In this document: piece by piece, positions 61,255 through 64,000 of the stretch
Layout: every line of letters begins with the position of its first letter
How positions within the stretch are numbered: the stretch's first letter is position 1
Source: VXYL01 sp963665195
Lineage (GTDB): Bacteria > Pseudomonadota > Gammaproteobacteria > Pseudomonadales > Azotimanducaceae
Direction: 5' to 3'
Length of the DNA stretch: 64,000 nucleotides
Assembly (NCBI GenBank): GCA_963665195.1
Contig: OY762070.1
Span: 2,542,001 to 2,606,000 of the forward strand
Notes under the pieces: model-generated
What the model was told of the DNA's origin: nothing
The model's input: only the letters and a program-made list of their open reading frames with translations
Databases searched by the model: none
Position numbers and translations under genes: made by a program

Positions 61255-62727
61255 TCAGTTGCCGACGCTCAGTGCGCCGGCTTCGATGCGTACCGGGCGG
61301 CCGCAGAACTCCTCGCGCACCATGTCGCGCACCAGCTCGCCGTCCTCGGTGTTCACCCAGGTGCGGGCGCCGGACGGCGTCAGGCACGAGACGTGGCCGA
61401 TGCGCGGCTCGTCCTGGGCGTACATCACGGTATAGGACTCGATCTCGGCTTCGCCGTGGTATTCGGCCAGGCATTCGCGGCTCGGCAGCGCGGCGATCTC
61501 GGCCTTCACGTCGGCGCGCCGGAAGTCCTGGCGCGGCGGCGCGGCCGAGTAGATGCCGTGCGCGTGCTTGTAAAGGTTGCCGCCGTTCGCGGTCACCAGC
61601 GCGAAGCCGCCCGGCTTCCCGCGCAGCAGTTCGACGCTGCGGGCGATGCTGTGCATCACGTAGTTGTTGAGCGGCCCGCCGCCGAAGGTAAGGCCGCCGG
61701 TGACGGTGAGCGGGCGTTCTTCGGAGAGCCCGAGCTCGGCCGCGGCCACTTGGACGGCGGACGGGAAGCAGCTGTAGAGGTCCACGAAATCGAGGTCCTC
61801 CGTGCCGATGCCGGCGAAGTGCATCGCCCGCTCGCCGGTGATGCGGATGCCGGGCGAGGTGTGGAAGTTGTCCCGCACCGATGCGGAGAAGTGGTCGTAG
61901 CCCTCGGCGCCGGAATGCGGGTAGACCATCCTGTCTTCCGCAACGCCGAGCGCCCGCGCCTTCTCGTAGGAGCAGACGATCAGCGCCGCGGCCATGTCCA
62001 CGGACAGATTCGCGTTCATGAACTTGGTGTACGGAAAGCTGATCTGCCGATTGCGCGGCGAGGCGGTGCGTATCTCTTTCGCCGACATGTCCTGGCGCAC
62101 CCAGGCGTTGGGGTTCTCCTGCGCCACGTCGTTGAACCGGGACCACAGCCCGGAAACGCGCTCGATGTGCTCCTTGAGCGTCTCGCCGCGCGCATGGCGC
62201 ACGGCGTTGTCGTACATCGGATAGACCTGGATCGCCCGGCCGATGCCCTTCGCCACCTCGAACTCGTGATGCTCCGGGCGCTGATCGGCACCGAATACGA
62301 CATCCGGCTCGCCCGGCGCGGGCGTCTGCGGCAGCGTCGCCCCAGCGCGTCGCGCCTTGCCGGAACTGTTGCCGTTCTCGGCGCCGGTGACCAGCACGAG
62401 GTCGAACTTGCCGGCGAGGATCTCCTCGGCCGTGTGGTTCATCAGCGCCTGGTTCTGATTGCCGCCGACCAGCGTACCCATGGTCTGCGCCCCCGCCGCG
62501 CCGACCCGCTCGGCGACGATCTTGGCCGGGTTCCTGTAGCTCCACATGCCGCGCACCACGCGTACGGATTGCGCCTGGTCGAGGAACGGCCCGATGCCGG
62601 CGTCTTCCTCCGCCCGGCGCACCGCGGTCATCATCATCTCCAGCGGCTCGATGGCCTGCTCCAAGGTTTCGATACGGTTCAGAAACTGGCCGACGCCGAC
62701 GATGACGGGCGTTCTGGGGTTCGGCAT
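61255..62727 (-). CDS. Thiolase-superfamily acetyl-CoA acetyltransferase-like protein
   Basis: A 490-residue member of the thiolase-like (SCP2-thiolase/acetyl-CoA acetyltransferase) group. The N-terminus PVIVGVGQFLNRIE, the LVTGAENGNSSGKA region and the C-terminal TVTGGLTFGGGPLNNY and GGNLYKHAHGIYS are recognisable. The usual nucleophilic Cys of thiolases is absent: the loop reads TLVGGNQNQALMNH. A Cys in LYSCFPSAVQ occupies the position of the HDCF motif of SCP2 thiolases. Such proteins occur with hydrolases and oxidoreductases in lipid or steroid breakdown. The gene is paired with the alpha/beta hydrolase downstream. Confidence 0.85.
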   Translation of the reverse strand: MPNPRTPVIVGVGQFLNRIETLEQAIEPLEMMMTAVRRAEEDAGIGPFLDQAQSVRVVRGMWSYRNPAKIVAERVGAAGAQTMGTLVGGNQNQALMNHTAEEILAGKFDLVLVTGAENGNSSGKARRAGATLPQTPAPGEPDVVFGADQRPEHHEFEVAKGIGRAIQVYPMYDNAVRHARGETLKEHIERVSGLWSRFNDVAQENPNAWVRQDMSAKEIRTASPRNRQISFPYTKFMNANLSVDMAAALIVCSYEKARALGVAEDRMVYPHSGAEGYDHFSASVRDNFHTSPGIRITGERAMHFAGIGTEDLDFVDLYSCFPSAVQVAAAELGLSEERPLTVTGGLTFGGGPLNNYVMHSIARSVELLRGKPGGFALVTANGGNLYKHAHGIYSAAPPRQDFRRADVKAEIAALPSRECLAEYHGEAEIESYTVMYAQDEPRIGHVSCLTPSGARTWVNTEDGELVRDMVREEFCGRPVRIEAGALSVGN

Positions 62728-62873
62728 GGTCTAGGCGTCCTCGCTCGTCATTGCAGCAGTGCGCTGGCCTTCGGGGCGGGGAAAGGACATTCGCTCCTAC
62801 TCCGGTGCTTGAACCAGCGATGCCATTCTACAACCGCCCCAGTTGCCCGAGGAGAACGGATCCAGTGCCGACG

Positions 62874-63494
62874 CTAGCCGGCCGGGGGTCTCGGGAACCA
62901 CCGCTGCAGTGTGTGCTGGAAATCGAGGAAGGCAGGATCCTGACATCCCGCGAGCCCGACGCGCCGGGCCAGATTGGCGAACACATCCGCAGTCGGTCGC
63001 AGGTCGTGGACCCGCAGCGCTTTGGCCAACGCGGTCTTCGGATCCGGCGGCTTCGCTTCGCCATCGGGCCAGTCGCCAGTGTCGCGCAGTCGGGTCCGCA
63101 GCGCGTCGTGGCCCTCCCAACCAAGAGCTTTGGCCGTGTGCGGCGAGGAGGTCCAGACCCACGCTTCGAGTTCGGGTTCGATGACGATGGCCTTCGAGCG
63201 GCTCGGCCAGCCGTTCCGTTCGAGGTCCTGCTCGACTGCCGCTTCGATCACCCGCCGCTCCCGGTCGTCGCCGCTGCCGTCCCGGTCGAACATGACAAGC
63301 GCATAGCGGTGGTCATGGACGTACCCCCGCATTCGCGCCGCCGCCTCGCGGCGACAGCCAGGGTCGCGTCGCGTGTGTCGCTCGATCGTGAAGTCGACGC
63401 TGCGGATGCCGAGCGACTGTTGCCGCCTGTCCAAGAGCGTCTCGACCGCCGCCGCAATGTCTGCATCGGCGGTCAGCACGAACAGATCCTTCAC
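62874..63494 (-). CDS. Predicted TOPRIM-like/DUF4276-type protein, partner of the edge ATPase
   Basis: About 206 residues. The core looks like a Rossmann-type nuclease domain: an opening strand DLFVLTADADIAAAVETLLDRR, a second acidic strand ALVMFDRDGSGDD (D-x-D type), and a third IVIEPELEAWVWTSSP with two Glu. The C-terminal part has a DWPDGEAKPPDPKTALAKAL helix. This acidic arrangement is like TOPRIM-related nucleases that accompany OLD/AAA15 ATPases. The family assignment is by pattern only. The GTG start overlaps the ATPase stop by four bases, which shows tight coupling. It is the last gene of the pair. Confidence 0.65.
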   Translation of the reverse strand: MKDLFVLTADADIAAAVETLLDRRQQSLGIRSVDFTIERHTRRDPGCRREAAARMRGYVHDHRYALVMFDRDGSGDDRERRVIEAAVEQDLERNGWPSRSKAIVIEPELEAWVWTSSPHTAKALGWEGHDALRTRLRDTGDWPDGEAKPPDPKTALAKALRVHDLRPTADVFANLARRVGLAGCQDPAFLDFQHTLQRWFPRPPAG

Positions 63495-64000
63495 GCGAGT
63501 ATGTCTGCCGCCCAGAACACCTCGTCGTCCACCGCGCCCTGCCATGCTGACAACCTGGGGTGCTCGTCACCGTGGACGATCACCGTTCCCCGGTCCGAGT
63601 CGTGTCCGAAGCACAGTACCTCTGCCGGCGCGACGCAACGCAGCAGGGTTGGCGAGTGCGAGGCGACGAAGACCTGTGCGCCGTACACCGTGGAGAGCGC
63701 CTTGTAGGCGAACTCGATGGCGAGCGGGTGTATGCCGTTTTCCGGTTCCTCCAACAGATACATCAGCGGGTGCGACCGCAGATGCGGAATGACGGTTAAT
63801 GCAAGCAGCCGCAGCGTGCCTTCCGATACGCCCCAGGATGGTACTTCGACGCCGTCCCGCTTGACCATCAGGTAGTCATGGCGGTCGTCTTCGCGGTGAA
63901 CCACCCGGATGTCCTGTAGGCCCGGGAGTGCTTTGCGCAAATGCGCGATCCACTGCTTCCACTGGTCGGGCTCGCCTTGAAGCGCCGCCAGCACGCGGGG
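63491..64000 (-). CDS. AAA15/OLD-like ATPase, C-terminal part (5' end outside window)
   Basis: The frame is open to the window edge, so only about 170 C-terminal residues are seen. They contain the ABC/SMC-like signature region (WGVSEGTLRLLALTVI), Walker B with the catalytic Glu in MYLLEEPENGIHP and the H-loop SHSPTLL. This is the ATPase type found in OLD, AAA15 and similar anti-phage proteins. The Walker A motif must lie beyond the edge. The gene is translationally coupled (GTGA) to the TOPRIM-like gene. Confidence 0.85.
   Translation of the reverse strand, partial: PRVLAALQGEPDQWKQWIAHLRKALPGLQDIRVVHREDDRHDYLMVKRDGVEVPSWGVSEGTLRLLALTVIPHLRSHPLMYLLEEPENGIHPLAIEFAYKALSTVYGAQVFVASHSPTLLRCVAPAEVLCFGHDSDRGTVIVHGDEHPRLSAWQGAVDDEVFWAADILA

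Overview
The window is a GC-rich, tightly packed chromosomal segment with bacterial (Gram-negative) genes on both strands. Gene content points to a gammaproteobacterium: a homodimeric aceE, slmA, the rpmB-rpmG-mutM group, coaD-rsmD facing ftsY-ftsE-ftsX-rpoH, and the series radC, coaBC, algC, argB, slmA. Frequent GTG/TTG starts and 4-bp stop/start overlaps fit a high-GC genome. The mix of phytanoyl-CoA-dioxygenase-like, flavin monooxygenase, phosphotriesterase-like and thiolase-like genes suggests an environmental, possibly marine or host-associated, uncultured lineage; that is an inference. I see no rRNA, tRNA, CRISPR array or intact insertion sequence.

Layout. 1-4.9 kb: an ABC transporter of the LolE/MacB type (permease cut by the window edge, ATPase), then a SPOR plus outer-membrane-barrel protein and a PLP aminotransferase. 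5-10 kb: accessory genes (Rpn/PD-(D/E)XK nuclease-like protein with a heptad tail, a solitary molybdenum hydroxylase large subunit, a P-loop ATPase with ankyrin repeats). 10.2-15.4 kb, minus strand: pcnB, a deoxynucleoside kinase, panB, panC, pgi. 15.5-22 kb, plus strand: a TauD-like dioxygenase, a membrane-anchored C13 peptidase, a YrdC/Sua5-like protein, trpS, scpA, scpB, rluB. 22-29.4 kb: GST, trmB, rpoH, ftsX, ftsE, ftsY on the minus strand, rsmD and coaD on the plus strand, then mutM, rpmG, rpmB. 29.5-38.3 kb: a TonB-dependent receptor with an EF-hand-like loop, radC, coaBC, algC, argB, slmA and a second, damaged Rpn-like gene. 38.4-41.6 kb: a YdbS/YdbT-type PH-domain pair and thyX. 41.7-48.9 kb: aceE, a lipoprotein, then three tandem secreted paralogues holding four copies of one helical-repeat domain. 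48.9-53.1 kb: a HicB antitoxin remnant and a bla-like divergon (serine hydrolase facing blaI, an M56-peptidase/TonB fusion and a TonB-family gene), with a palindromic operator inside the hydrolase promoter and a strong terminator. 53.2-62.7 kb: an accessory catabolic region (PhyH oxygenase, LLM flavin monooxygenase, truncated PhyH, phosphotriesterase-like hydrolase, a VCBS-repeat/serine-hydrolase fusion, a secreted protein of unknown function, an alpha/beta hydrolase with Cys at the nucleophile elbow, a thiolase-like protein). 62.9-64 kb: an ATPase/TOPRIM-like gene pair resembling defence modules, cut by the right edge.

The best candidates for something not yet described are the bla-like sensor divergon at 49.3-53.1 kb, whose sensor ends in a TonB domain, and the expanding secreted paralogue array at 45.7-48.9 kb. 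Next come the VCBS-serine hydrolase fusion, the edge ATPase/nuclease pair and the EF-hand-bearing receptor.
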